Part shown: piece by piece, positions 52,672 through 61,106 of the stretch | Layout of the letters: every line of letters starts with the position of its first letter | How positions within the stretch are numbered: the first letter of the stretch is position 1 | NCBI GenBank assembly: GCA_016703535.1 | Contig: JADJBV010000001.1 | Coordinates: forward strand, 1,426,001-1,490,000 | Length of the DNA: 64,000 bases | Reading direction: 5' to 3' | Source of the DNA: Deltaproteobacteria bacterium | GTDB lineage: Bacteria; Myxococcota; Kuafuiibacteriia; Kuafuiibacteriales; Kuafuiibacteriaceae | Position numbers and translations under genes: made by a program | Notes under the pieces: generated by a model | What the model saw: only the letters and a program-made list of their open reading frames with translations | Databases searched by the model: none | Told to the model about the DNA's origin: nothing

Positions 52672-55245
52672 GTGGTCTCGGTTCCGCTTTCCCTCCTGTT
52701 GCTCAGCGCTGGGCCCAGCCTGCGGGTCGAGGCCCAACTTTCACCCGATCTCGATCGCCTGGCGATCACCGTGACCAGCACTGGCCCGGGCCCCTACGAC
52801 TGGGTGTTGCCGCCGGATCCAAAGCGGCCTTTGGCCCAGGTGACGACGGTGGTCGAGTCCCAACTTTATCCCCTCGGGCCTCAGGCCTTTGGCCTGGATC
52901 TCACCAAGGTGACGGTGGGGGAGGGACCTTGTCCTGCGCCCCTTGGGTCATTGCCCGGCGAGCTGCGGCGGATCTCTTGCCCCTCGGGGGGCCGCTCCCA
53001 AGTGCAAGGTGAGTTGCAGATCCCCAACGCCTACGGGGCTCAGGGGCGTCGGGGCCGAAGCCTGACCTTGGGCGGCGGTTGGTTCCCGTTTTTGCGGGCG
53101 GCCGACGGCGGGCCCGTGCGCAGCAAACTTACGGTGGCGCTGACGGTGCCGGCGGGCCTCGGGGTGGTGATGGGGGACCGGACCGCGGCGCCGAGTGAAG
53201 TGGCTCAGACCGTCGAGTTCGAGTTCGCCGACGCCGCTTCGGTGCCTTTGGTGGTGCGCTCTCGGGCGGCCGGGTTCCTCTCCTTCGCCGAGGGCCGGGT
53301 TCACTTCCTGACCGCGCGCCCCGGGAGCCCGGCCTTGGCGACGCCCCAAAAAAGCCTCGAGGCCACCTTGAGCGACGGCCTGTTGTTTTTGGACGAACAC
53401 CAGCTCCTGGCCCCGACCTCGAGCGCGCCGTTGCTGGTGGCCGAGGCGCCGCTGCGTCGGGATCTGGCCCAGGCCACGCCGGGCCTGTTGTTGGTGAGTG
53501 ATCGGGCCTTTCGCTTGACGCCGGTCGAGCGGTTTTTGCGCTTTCACCGCTTCCCGATCCTTCGGGAGCTCTACACGGTGTTGCTCTTCGATCGGCTGGT
53601 GGCCGATCCGGATCGGGCCTTGGCCGCCGACGCCCTCGGGGCCTGGCTCCGGGATCGCTACGTGGCGTCTCGGGTGGGCCAGGCCGAAGACGCCTTCGAT
53701 GTCTTGACCTGGTGGTCCTTCATCCCGGCCGTGGACTCGCTGTTGTACGCGCCCCAACTCCCGTTCATCGGCGCCTACTTTCGGCTGATCGACGAGACCG
53801 ATCCCCACCGGGTCGACTTCCTCGATGCCCCCAGCGGTCGACCTCGGGGCAAGTTGCTCTACGAAAAGTTGGTGGATCGGCTGGGGCCGGTGGCGGTGAG
53901 TGAACTCTTCGCCAAGGTGATGGCGGGGGCGCCGTTTCGTCGTTTGGTGCTGGAGGCCCTGGGCCCGGCCGGGCCGGAGTTTTTTCGGATCTGGCTCGGC
54001 CCTTATCCCGAGGTCCAGTACCGCCTCGGCACTTTTGGCTCGGCGCCCGCCGATCATTGCCCCCAGCGACCTTGTTTCCAGGCCGAGATCGAACTTTTGC
54101 GCAGCGGCGCCGCGATCGAAGAGCCGATCCAGGTGTTGCTCGAGGACGAAGAGGGGAGGGTGGTGGAGCCGTGGGCCCCGGCCAGCCTGGCGACCCGGCG
54201 AGTGTTGACCGCGACCTTGTCAGCGCCCCTCGACTTCGTGGAGCTCGATCCCCACGGGCGTTTGGCCGAGACGCCGTCGGTCGAGGTGCCGTCGCCCAAG
54301 TTCGACAACCGCTCCAGCGCCCGCTGGCGGTTCCTGCTCAACAACTTCAACCTGCTGCTTTCGCCGACGGCCGGGCAGCTGGAGACCGCCTTGGACGTCG
54401 GCTTTTCGCGGGTGCGGGACGTGCACTGGCGCTTCGCGGGCCGGGTCGACTATTCGCCGAGTGCGGTGGCGGTGTCGGCCCGAGGCATCTACGCCTTCGG
54501 CTCCACGGTGACGCCGGATCGGCTGGCCCACTACGTCGGCGCCACCGTCGAGGGATCGTACCTGCGGCCCGAATACGCCGGCACCACCGAAAGTGCCTTC
54601 GCCTTCTCCGGCGCGGCCTACTACGCCTACGACGATCGCTTGACCTCTTGGCTCCCGGATCGGGGCAGCGGCCTCCGGCTGGGCCTGGGCTACGACCGGA
54701 CCTTGGGCGCCTTGGATCCGGCGGCGGGGCTCAGCAACGACGCCTTGTCGGTGTCGGTCCGGGCGCTCCGATCCTTTCGGGCCTACGGGCAACAACTTTC
54801 CCTCCGGGCCAGCGCCGCCGGGTTTTTGCTCGGTGAGCCCCGAGCCCAACTCCGCTACCCCCTGGGGGGCCGGGCCGCGCTCCGAGGCTACGTCTTGGGC
54901 GACGAGGTCTTTCGGTACCGGGGCCTCCTGTCCGCCGAGTGGGTCCACCCGATCTTGCCCGAGGCCAACGACAACGCGGTGGCCCTGGTCTGGGCCACCC
55001 GCTTGGAGGGGGCCCTCTACGCCGACGTCGCCATGGTCAGCGACGAGTTCTCGGGATTGGGCCGGCGGGCCCTCCGGGCCGACGTGGGCTACGGCTTTCG
55101 GGTCTACCTGGACTACTTCGGGGTCCGGCCCGGCGTCATGTCCATCGATATCGCCTTCCCGCTGATCGACCCGGAGACCGGCCGGGGCCAGGTGGGCCCG
55201 CCCGCGGTTTATATCGACTTCGCCCAGTCATTCCTCAATTTCTGA
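52672..55245 (+). CDS. Large secreted protein with peptidase-like N-part and surface-antigen barrel
   Basis: The 857-residue protein starts at GTG 52672 with a short hydrophobic signal (VPLSLLLLSAGPS). The N-terminal 550 residues are beta then helical, in outline like an M1 peptidase but without HExxH. The C-terminal 280 residues form a barrel of the bacterial surface antigen type, including GGRAALRGYVLGDEVFRYRGLL, and end in NF. It is probably an outer-membrane barrel that carries a large periplasmic domain. Substrate unknown. Confidence 0.65.
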   Translation: MVSVPLSLLLLSAGPSLRVEAQLSPDLDRLAITVTSTGPGPYDWVLPPDPKRPLAQVTTVVESQLYPLGPQAFGLDLTKVTVGEGPCPAPLGSLPGELRRISCPSGGRSQVQGELQIPNAYGAQGRRGRSLTLGGGWFPFLRAADGGPVRSKLTVALTVPAGLGVVMGDRTAAPSEVAQTVEFEFADAASVPLVVRSRAAGFLSFAEGRVHFLTARPGSPALATPQKSLEATLSDGLLFLDEHQLLAPTSSAPLLVAEAPLRRDLAQATPGLLLVSDRAFRLTPVERFLRFHRFPILRELYTVLLFDRLVADPDRALAADALGAWLRDRYVASRVGQAEDAFDVLTWWSFIPAVDSLLYAPQLPFIGAYFRLIDETDPHRVDFLDAPSGRPRGKLLYEKLVDRLGPVAVSELFAKVMAGAPFRRLVLEALGPAGPEFFRIWLGPYPEVQYRLGTFGSAPADHCPQRPCFQAEIELLRSGAAIEEPIQVLLEDEEGRVVEPWAPASLATRRVLTATLSAPLDFVELDPHGRLAETPSVEVPSPKFDNRSSARWRFLLNNFNLLLSPTAGQLETALDVGFSRVRDVHWRFAGRVDYSPSAVAVSARGIYAFGSTVTPDRLAHYVGATVEGSYLRPEYAGTTESAFAFSGAAYYAYDDRLTSWLPDRGSGLRLGLGYDRTLGALDPAAGLSNDALSVSVRALRSFRAYGQQLSLRASAAGFLLGEPRAQLRYPLGGRAALRGYVLGDEVFRYRGLLSAEWVHPILPEANDNAVALVWATRLEGALYADVAMVSDEFSGLGRRALRADVGYGFRVYLDYFGVRPGVMSIDIAFPLIDPETGRGQVGPPAVYIDFAQSFLNF

Positions 55246-55370
55246 GAGGGAGGTGGGAAGAAGGGCCACTTTGCGCCGTAGCACATCGCGGTTGAATGAA
55301 GTCGCGTCGCTGTGTTAGCGGGGGGCGCGTCTATCGGGGCCACCCTGGCCGGCGCGAAACGAGGAGTTCG

Positions 55371-56885
55371 ATGGGGATGAGGACGAAGCAGGCGTTCAAG
55401 ACGGGGGCTGTGGCCCTCCTTACGGCGGTGACGCTCTGGCCGGCGGCGGCTTTTGCGACCACAACCCGGGTCTACACCCTGGGCGCCATGAATCGATTTA
55501 TCGTCGATGACTCGAACCGGTGGTTGTACCCGCACATGATCACCAAGTTCGGGAACCTGTTCTACGTCGAGTTGTTCGGCGGGAGCCCGTCCCAGGGCAC
55601 GTCGGCGCCGGGCTCCAACCGGCAGGCCGCGGCCAACGGCAACACCAACGTCGCGGTCCACTCCCTGGACATCGCCGACACCTTGCCCATTCAGCAGTCG
55701 GCGGGCGGCGGCGCGATCATCGCCATCACCGACGATCTGTTCGTGTCGATGCACCTGTCGGACTACGAAGATCCGACCGTGCCCCAGTTCTTGGGCTTTT
55801 TGGCGGGCTCCTCCCAGGGTGATCCGTCGACCTTCGGCTGGATCCCCAACGCCGCGCCCGACGCGCCGGCCTCCTCCAACCGCAAGTACGACCTGTTTTT
55901 GGCGTACAACGTTCAGGACCTGGCCCGCTTCGGCCTCCAGCTGAGCTACGGCTCCAGCAAGTACAAGCGGACCCCGAACGACAACGATCCGGACGTACCC
56001 GCGGACCTCCAGGGCGGCGTCGAAAACCGCAAGACCGACACCATCGGCGTCAGCGACTTCGGCTTCCTCTTGGGCGCCGGGCTCGACCTCGGCGACTCGG
56101 CCACCATCGACGTCGGCTTGGGCATGAACTTCTACAGCCTCGGTTATTCGCCCAACGAGCGGGATGACCTGATCGAAGGCGGCGGCGGCTACAGCCTGCA
56201 GGCCGACGTCCGGGCGATCATCGGCGTCTCGGAGATGTGGGAAGTGGTCCCGGCCTTGTCCTTCCGGATGGGCCAGATGACCGCCGCCGACCTGGCCAAC
56301 TACGGCAACGGCCTGATCTACAACGAGGACGACACTCGGGAAAAATACTTCATCACCGACGTCTCCCAGAGCCGCTTGCTCTTCGACCTCGGCGCGGCGG
56401 GCCACTTCAAGCCGACCGAAAACATCAGCTTCTGGGGCGGCGCCGGCTTCCACATGATCAACCTCTCCCAGCAGTACGAAAACAACATCGCCGACGCCCC
56501 CGACTCGGGTGAGGTGCGGGATCAGGCCCTGGAGTTCAGCAAGCAGAGCCTGTCGATCGACGCCCTGCCGTACATCCGGATCGCCATGGAGGCTCGGATC
56601 TTCTCCTGGCTCGACTTCCGGGCCGGCGTGGTCAAGTACCTGCGGGCCGACACGGTCACCGAAGACGCGGTCGACGACAACAACTCGGACAACAACCGGC
56701 TCAACGACGTGACCCGGGACTTTCCGTTCTTCGACTACTTCATCGGGGCCGCGGTCCACTACGAAGGTTTCTTCTGCGACCTGCAGCTCGATCCGCGCTG
56801 GTTCCAGCGGGGCCCGGAGCTGATCTCGGGCGGCGGCGGCGGCAACCCGATGTTCGTGAACGCCAGCTTGGGCTACAACTTCTGA
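55371..56885 (+). CDS. Outer-membrane barrel-like protein of unknown function
   Basis: The 504-residue protein starts at ATG 55371 behind GAGGAG (the ATG 25 codons upstream has no such site). A signal peptide (AVALLTAVTLWPAAAFA) is followed by barrel-like strands (FGFLLGAGLDLGDSATIDVGLGMNFYSLGYSP; YIRIAMEARIFSWLDFRAG) and a C-terminal SLGYNF. The last residue F and alternating pattern suit a Bam substrate. Family unknown. Confidence 0.7.
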   Translation: MGMRTKQAFKTGAVALLTAVTLWPAAAFATTTRVYTLGAMNRFIVDDSNRWLYPHMITKFGNLFYVELFGGSPSQGTSAPGSNRQAAANGNTNVAVHSLDIADTLPIQQSAGGGAIIAITDDLFVSMHLSDYEDPTVPQFLGFLAGSSQGDPSTFGWIPNAAPDAPASSNRKYDLFLAYNVQDLARFGLQLSYGSSKYKRTPNDNDPDVPADLQGGVENRKTDTIGVSDFGFLLGAGLDLGDSATIDVGLGMNFYSLGYSPNERDDLIEGGGGYSLQADVRAIIGVSEMWEVVPALSFRMGQMTAADLANYGNGLIYNEDDTREKYFITDVSQSRLLFDLGAAGHFKPTENISFWGGAGFHMINLSQQYENNIADAPDSGEVRDQALEFSKQSLSIDALPYIRIAMEARIFSWLDFRAGVVKYLRADTVTEDAVDDNNSDNNRLNDVTRDFPFFDYFIGAAVHYEGFFCDLQLDPRWFQRGPELISGGGGGNPMFVNASLGYNF

Positions 56886-57037
56886 GAGGTTTGGGCTCCG
56901 TTAGGGGCCCAGACTGTAGCCTCCGCGCCCCAGGTCGACCGTGGGTCGAGCGCCACCGTGATGGCGCTCCCAAGCGCCCGGGGTCCTCCACTTGACCGAC
57001 CCCTAAAGCGCGCAACGGTAGTAACGGGTACGCACCC

Positions 57038-58252
57038 ATGCGCTGTACCCCATCTCCGACACTCCTTCTCGCGCTGTGCTCCGTCACCTTCGCGGCCTGC
57101 GGCTCGAGCGACCGCGACGGCAACGGCGGATCCAAGCCCGGCAACGACGCGGGCTTCATCGTCCCGGACCTCGGCTTCATCGACGCCGGCAACAACAACA
57201 ACACCGACGGCGGCGGCGGCACCGATGGCAGCACCAACAACTGCAACGCCAACCCGAACAACTGCGTTCAGAACCAGCTGATCGGCGCCTTCCCCGGCTG
57301 CATGTGCCTCCAGGTCTGCGCCACGGGCTTTTCGTGGAACGCCGGCGCCAACCGCTGCGATCCCATCGGCACCCCGGACGGCGGCACCCCCGACACCGGC
57401 ACCCCCGGCCCCGACGGCGGCACCCCCGACAGCGGCGTGATCCCGGACAGCGGCCTCCCCCCGCCCACCGCTTGCACCACCAACGCCAACTGCATGGCGG
57501 GTGAAGAGTGCATCGACCCCATGACCGCCAACGCCTGCGCCGGCGCCGCCAACTGCGGCTGCTTCCAAACCTGCGTGCCCAACCAGACGACCAACACCTG
57601 CGGCGCCGGCGAAGCCTGCCTCTGGCTCTGGCCTGGCACCCGGGCGTTCTGCGTCGCCGATCTGGGGGGCTTCACTCAGGCCCAGCCGTGTACTGCGACC
57701 TTTGATCCGGGTGGCAACCGACAGGGGGATGACTGTTCGCTGAACCACTTCTGTTTGGGAGCAACTCCAACTGATATCACCGGCGTGTGTTCACGTCTTT
57801 GCCAACCGGGCGACAATGGGATCTGTGCCGCCTCTGGCAACTACGTCTGCGTCGACGCCGGAGCGAACCCGAACGAAGTGGGCCTCTGCCTCTCGCCGGT
57901 GCCGGGCTTCAATGACATCGGCAACACCTGCACCACCAACCCGAATTGCATGGGTAACCTGTGCTCTCAGGTGTTGGCCGGTTCTTGCTCCTACGCCTGC
58001 GGTGGCCTCAGCCAGTGCCCGGCCCAGAGCGTGTGCCTCAACGCCCCGCAGGAAGGTCCGATCTGCGTGTCGGAGTGCACCTTCGGCGCGGCGGGCGACA
58101 CCTTCTGCTCCGGTCGGAACCCGATGACCATCTGCGAGACCTTGGGCACCGCGCCCAACACCGTGGACGTCTGCATCCCGCGTTGCACCCAGGACGCCGA
58201 GTGCGGCAACCCGCCGGCGACCTGCAACACCGCCACCGGCCACTGCAACTGA
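57038..58252 (+). CDS. Cys-rich lipoprotein
   Basis: The 404-residue protein has a signal peptide with lipobox (CSVTFAACGSS, Cys at about 21), a low-complexity Asn/Gly/Asp region, and then many Cys-rich repeats (CTTNANCMAGEECIDP; CGAGEACLWLW; CIPRCTQDAECGNPPATCN), typical of extracellular proteins in Myxococcota. The regular Cys spacing suggests disulfide-bonded EGF-like units. Function unknown. Confidence 0.75.
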   Translation: MRCTPSPTLLLALCSVTFAACGSSDRDGNGGSKPGNDAGFIVPDLGFIDAGNNNNTDGGGGTDGSTNNCNANPNNCVQNQLIGAFPGCMCLQVCATGFSWNAGANRCDPIGTPDGGTPDTGTPGPDGGTPDSGVIPDSGLPPPTACTTNANCMAGEECIDPMTANACAGAANCGCFQTCVPNQTTNTCGAGEACLWLWPGTRAFCVADLGGFTQAQPCTATFDPGGNRQGDDCSLNHFCLGATPTDITGVCSRLCQPGDNGICAASGNYVCVDAGANPNEVGLCLSPVPGFNDIGNTCTTNPNCMGNLCSQVLAGSCSYACGGLSQCPAQSVCLNAPQEGPICVSECTFGAAGDTFCSGRNPMTICETLGTAPNTVDVCIPRCTQDAECGNPPATCNTATGHCN

Positions 58253-58267
58253 TCGGCTGACCCTCAC

Positions 58268-58291
58268 CCTGCCGGCGCCTCGGCCGGCAGG
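58268..58291 (+). terminator. Hairpin after the Cys-rich lipoprotein gene
   Basis: CCTGCCGGC at 58268 and its exact complement at 58283-58291 form a 9-bp stem with a 6-base loop, 16 bases past the stop. No T-run follows, so termination may need Rho or be partial. Confidence 0.5.
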
Positions 58292-58379
58292 GCCTGCCCC
58301 CACCATTCGCCCGCGACCTTCGACGACCGCCTTCGCGTCTGGCTTGCCAGCGACCTGCGCCCTCGCTACGCAGGGCGTG

Positions 58380-59042
58380 ATGGCGACCAAAAAGGCTCCC
58401 AAGACCAAGGCTCCGGCCAAGAAGGCCGCACCCCAGAAGGCTCCGGCCAAGAAGGCCGCACCCCAGAAGGCTCCGGCCAAGAAGGCACCGGCCCAAAAGG
58501 GCGAGTCGGCGGCCCCCAAAAAGGCCCCGAAAAAGGCGGCCGCGGCCAAAAAGCCGGCGGTGGCTCTGAAGATCGGGAGCGTGGCGGTGGGGCAAGCGGC
58601 GCCGGCGTTTTCGCTGCCCGCCGACGACGGCTCAACCATCAGCCTGGCGGACCTCAAGGGTCAGAACGTAGTCATCTACTTCTACCCGAAGGACATGACC
58701 CCGGGCTGCACGGTGGAGGCCTGCGGCTTCCGGGATTCGCAAGCTGCCTTGCGAAAGTTGGGCGCGGTGGTGTTGGGCGTGAGCAAGGACTCGGTCAAGA
58801 CCCACCAAAAGTTCAAGGTGAAGGAGAAGCTCAACTTCCCGCTGTTGTCCGACGAGACCGGCGAGATGATCGCCGCCTACGGCAGCTGGGGCCCCAAGAC
58901 CTTCATGGGCCGGAAGTTCGACGGGATCCTGCGGACCACGGTGTTGATCGACAAAAACGGCAAGGTCGCCAAGATCTGGCCCAAGGTCGACGTCAAGGTC
59001 CACGCCGCCCACGTCCTCGAAGCCCTCGCGGCCTTGGGCTGA
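58380..59042 (+). CDS. Peroxiredoxin (Bcp/PrxQ type) with histone-H1-like N-terminal tail
   Basis: The 220-residue protein starts at ATG 58380. Its first 60 residues are almost only Lys, Ala and Pro in repeats (KAPAKKAAPQ several times), like the tail of a histone H1. The rest is a peroxiredoxin: FSLPADDGSTISLADLKGQ, then YPKDMTPGCTVEAC with the peroxidatic and resolving Cys four residues apart, and LLSDETGEM. It removes peroxides using thiols; the tail suggests binding to DNA or another acidic partner. psd follows one base after. Confidence 0.85.
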   Translation: MATKKAPKTKAPAKKAAPQKAPAKKAAPQKAPAKKAPAQKGESAAPKKAPKKAAAAKKPAVALKIGSVAVGQAAPAFSLPADDGSTISLADLKGQNVVIYFYPKDMTPGCTVEACGFRDSQAALRKLGAVVLGVSKDSVKTHQKFKVKEKLNFPLLSDETGEMIAAYGSWGPKTFMGRKFDGILRTTVLIDKNGKVAKIWPKVDVKVHAAHVLEALAALG

Positions 59043-59043
59043 G

Positions 59044-59880
59044 ATGTCCGAGCCCGGCAAACTTTTCATCACCGGGATGCGGCTTCTGCCCAAGAAGCCC
59101 CTGTCTCGGGCGGTCCGTCGCCTGGCGAGTGTGCACTCCCAGATGGCGGTCCGGCGCTTCGCGGCCCGCTACGGCGCGGCGGTGGACGAAGCCGAACGGC
59201 CCCTCGAGGAGTATGGCAGCGTCCTCGAGTTCTTCACCCGGCGCCTCAAGCCCGGTCTGCGGCCGATCGATCCCGATCCGAAGGTGCTGATCAGCCCGGT
59301 GGACGGCGCGTTTTTGGTGGGGGGCCCGGTGGGGGAGGGCCGCTTGTTCCAGGCCAAGGGCCGGGACTATTCGGTGTCCGCACTTTTGGCCGATCCCGAC
59401 GCCGAGCAGGTGTTCAAGGACGGCGCGTATTGCACCGTGTATTTGGCGCCCAAGGACTACCACCGGATCCACACCCCGGTGGACGGGGTGATCACCGGCT
59501 ACACGTATGTGCCCGGCGAGTTGTACCCGGTGAACCCGGCGGCGGTGGCCCACGTGGATCAGCTCTTCGCCAAAAACGAGCGCCTGATCACCCACGTGGA
59601 GAGCGAACGTTTTGGACGGGTGGAGATCGTGAAGGTCGGCGCGACCAACGTCGGTCACATCACCTTGACCTACGATCCGGCGGTGGCCACCAACCTGGGC
59701 CAACGGGAGATCGTGAAGAAGCGGTACGACCAGCCGATCCCGATCAAAAAGGGCGATGAGGTTGGGGTGTTCGAGATGGGCTCCACGGTGATCTTGGTGG
59801 TGGAGCGCCCGGTGAACTTCGAGGCCTACGAACAAGGCGCCCCCCTCCGCCTGGGCCGAGCCCTGGGCCGCGCTTCATAA
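59044..59880 (+). CDS. psd: Phosphatidylserine decarboxylase
   Basis: The 278-residue enzyme makes phosphatidylethanolamine from phosphatidylserine at the inner membrane. Catalytic features are visible: SPVDG, YHRIHTPVDG and the self-cleavage site as FEMGSTVIL (the usual LGST is MGST here), whose Ser gives the pyruvoyl group. It follows the peroxiredoxin by one base, so both are probably on one transcript. Confidence 0.9.
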   Translation: MSEPGKLFITGMRLLPKKPLSRAVRRLASVHSQMAVRRFAARYGAAVDEAERPLEEYGSVLEFFTRRLKPGLRPIDPDPKVLISPVDGAFLVGGPVGEGRLFQAKGRDYSVSALLADPDAEQVFKDGAYCTVYLAPKDYHRIHTPVDGVITGYTYVPGELYPVNPAAVAHVDQLFAKNERLITHVESERFGRVEIVKVGATNVGHITLTYDPAVATNLGQREIVKKRYDQPIPIKKGDEVGVFEMGSTVILVVERPVNFEAYEQGAPLRLGRALGRAS

Positions 59881-59898
59881 CCCCTCAACCCCACCAAC

Positions 59899-59981
59899 GT
59901 GGCCGTGGCCGTGGCCGTGGCCGATCCATCTCTTGCGGCGGCGGATCGGGCACGGTCGTTCATGGCCACGGCCACGGCCAC
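59899..59981. repeat. GTGGCC / GGCCAC inverted repeats between convergent genes
   Basis: Four GTGGCC units (59899-59922) face three GGCCAC units (59964-59981), allowing an 18-bp stem, and inside them CCGATCC pairs with GGATCGG. The structure lies between the stops of psd (+) and the TPR gene (-), so it could end both transcripts. No T-runs flank it. Confidence 0.7.
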
Positions 59982-60001
59982 GATCACGAGCGCGGGGGGG
60001 G

Positions 60002-60553
60002 TTAGGGAGAGGGTCCTCCGAAGTTTTCTTCGGGCGGGGGCGTTTTGGGCAGGGATTTGAGGAGCTCGTCGGCTTCGGCTTGTTTGGGATCCAGGCGTTT
60101 GGCTCGGTCGAGGAGGGCCTCGGCTTCGGCGGATTGGCCCAGGGCGACCTTGACCCTCGCCATGGCCACCAAAACCGAGGCCTTTTTGGGGGCGGCCTTT
60201 TCGGCCCGCACAAGATCGGACCAGGCGGCGTCGGTCATCCCTTGTTCCAGCCGAGCCCGGGCCCGGAGCTCCAGGACCTCGGCCAGGGCGTCTTGGTGGC
60301 GGTCCAAGGTGCCCAAGAGCTGCAGCTCGACGTCGAGGACGATCATGCACTGGCCCACGTTGATCTGGCGCCGGCACCACAGGTCCACGGCCGCGTCCCA
60401 GGCCGCCAGGTTGGCCGGGTCGTCTTTGGCGGTGGTCAGATAAACTTCGCCGGCCTCGTCGAAGCGGCCCGCCGCCTCCAGCCGTTGGCCCTCCTCCAGG
60501 GGTCGGTCGGGGCAGGCGGTCAAGCAGAGGAAAAGCGCCGCGGTGCGTCGCAT
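60002..60553 (-). CDS. TPR-like lipoprotein
   Basis: The 183-residue protein has a short signal with lipobox (LFLCLTAC) and TPR-like helix pairs (AAGRFDEAGEVYLTTAKDDPANLAAWD; LVAMARVKVALGQSAEAEALLDRAKRLDP). It likely sits at a membrane and binds other proteins. It diverges from greA. Confidence 0.7.
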   Translation of the reverse strand: MRRTAALFLCLTACPDRPLEEGQRLEAAGRFDEAGEVYLTTAKDDPANLAAWDAAVDLWCRRQINVGQCMIVLDVELQLLGTLDRHQDALAEVLELRARARLEQGMTDAAWSDLVRAEKAAPKKASVLVAMARVKVALGQSAEAEALLDRAKRLDPKQAEADELLKSLPKTPPPEENFGGPSP

Positions 60554-60629
60554 GCCCTCATCTTTCCTGGTTTTGGAGGGGACCGCCAGACTTTGCCCGT
60601 TCGGCGTTATCGGTTATGCAAAAGGCTCG

Positions 60630-61106
60630 ATGGCTGACCGTGAACCGATGACCGTCCGTGGCTACGAACGCCTCAAAGAGGAGCTGAAGCGGCTCAAGAC
60701 CGTCGATCGGCCGGCGACCACCGCGGCCATCGAAGAAGCCCGGGCCCACGGGGATCTCTCGGAGAACGCCGAATACCACGCGGCAAGGGAGAAGCAGAGC
60801 TTCATCGAGGGGCGGATCAACGAGATCGAGTCCCGCTTGGCCTTGTCCGAGGTGATCGATCCCAAGTCCATCACCGGCAGCAAGGTCAAGTTCGGCGCCA
60901 CCGTGACCCTGCTGGACACCAGCAACGACGAACAGGTCACCTACCAGATCGTGGGCCTGGACGAGGCCGAGCTGAAGGCGGGCAAGATCTCGGTCACCGC
61001 GCCCATCGCCCGGGCCCTGATCAACCGCGAAGCCGGCGACACCGTGACCGTCCGTTTGCCCAAGGGCGAAAAGGAGTACGAAGTCGTCCGTGTCGAGTTC
61101 GTCTGA
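60630..61106 (+). CDS. greA: Transcription elongation factor GreA
   Basis: The 158-residue protein (usual length for GreA) frees stalled RNA polymerase by stimulating RNA cleavage. The N-terminal coiled coil has the diagnostic ARAHGDLSENAEYHAAREKQSFIEGRI, with the acidic tip residues D and E, and the C-terminal FKBP-like domain (SVTAPIARALINREAGDTV) is complete. recG starts 17 bases before its stop. Confidence 0.95.
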   Translation: MADREPMTVRGYERLKEELKRLKTVDRPATTAAIEEARAHGDLSENAEYHAAREKQSFIEGRINEIESRLALSEVIDPKSITGSKVKFGATVTLLDTSNDEQVTYQIVGLDEAELKAGKISVTAPIARALINREAGDTVTVRLPKGEKEYEVVRVEFV

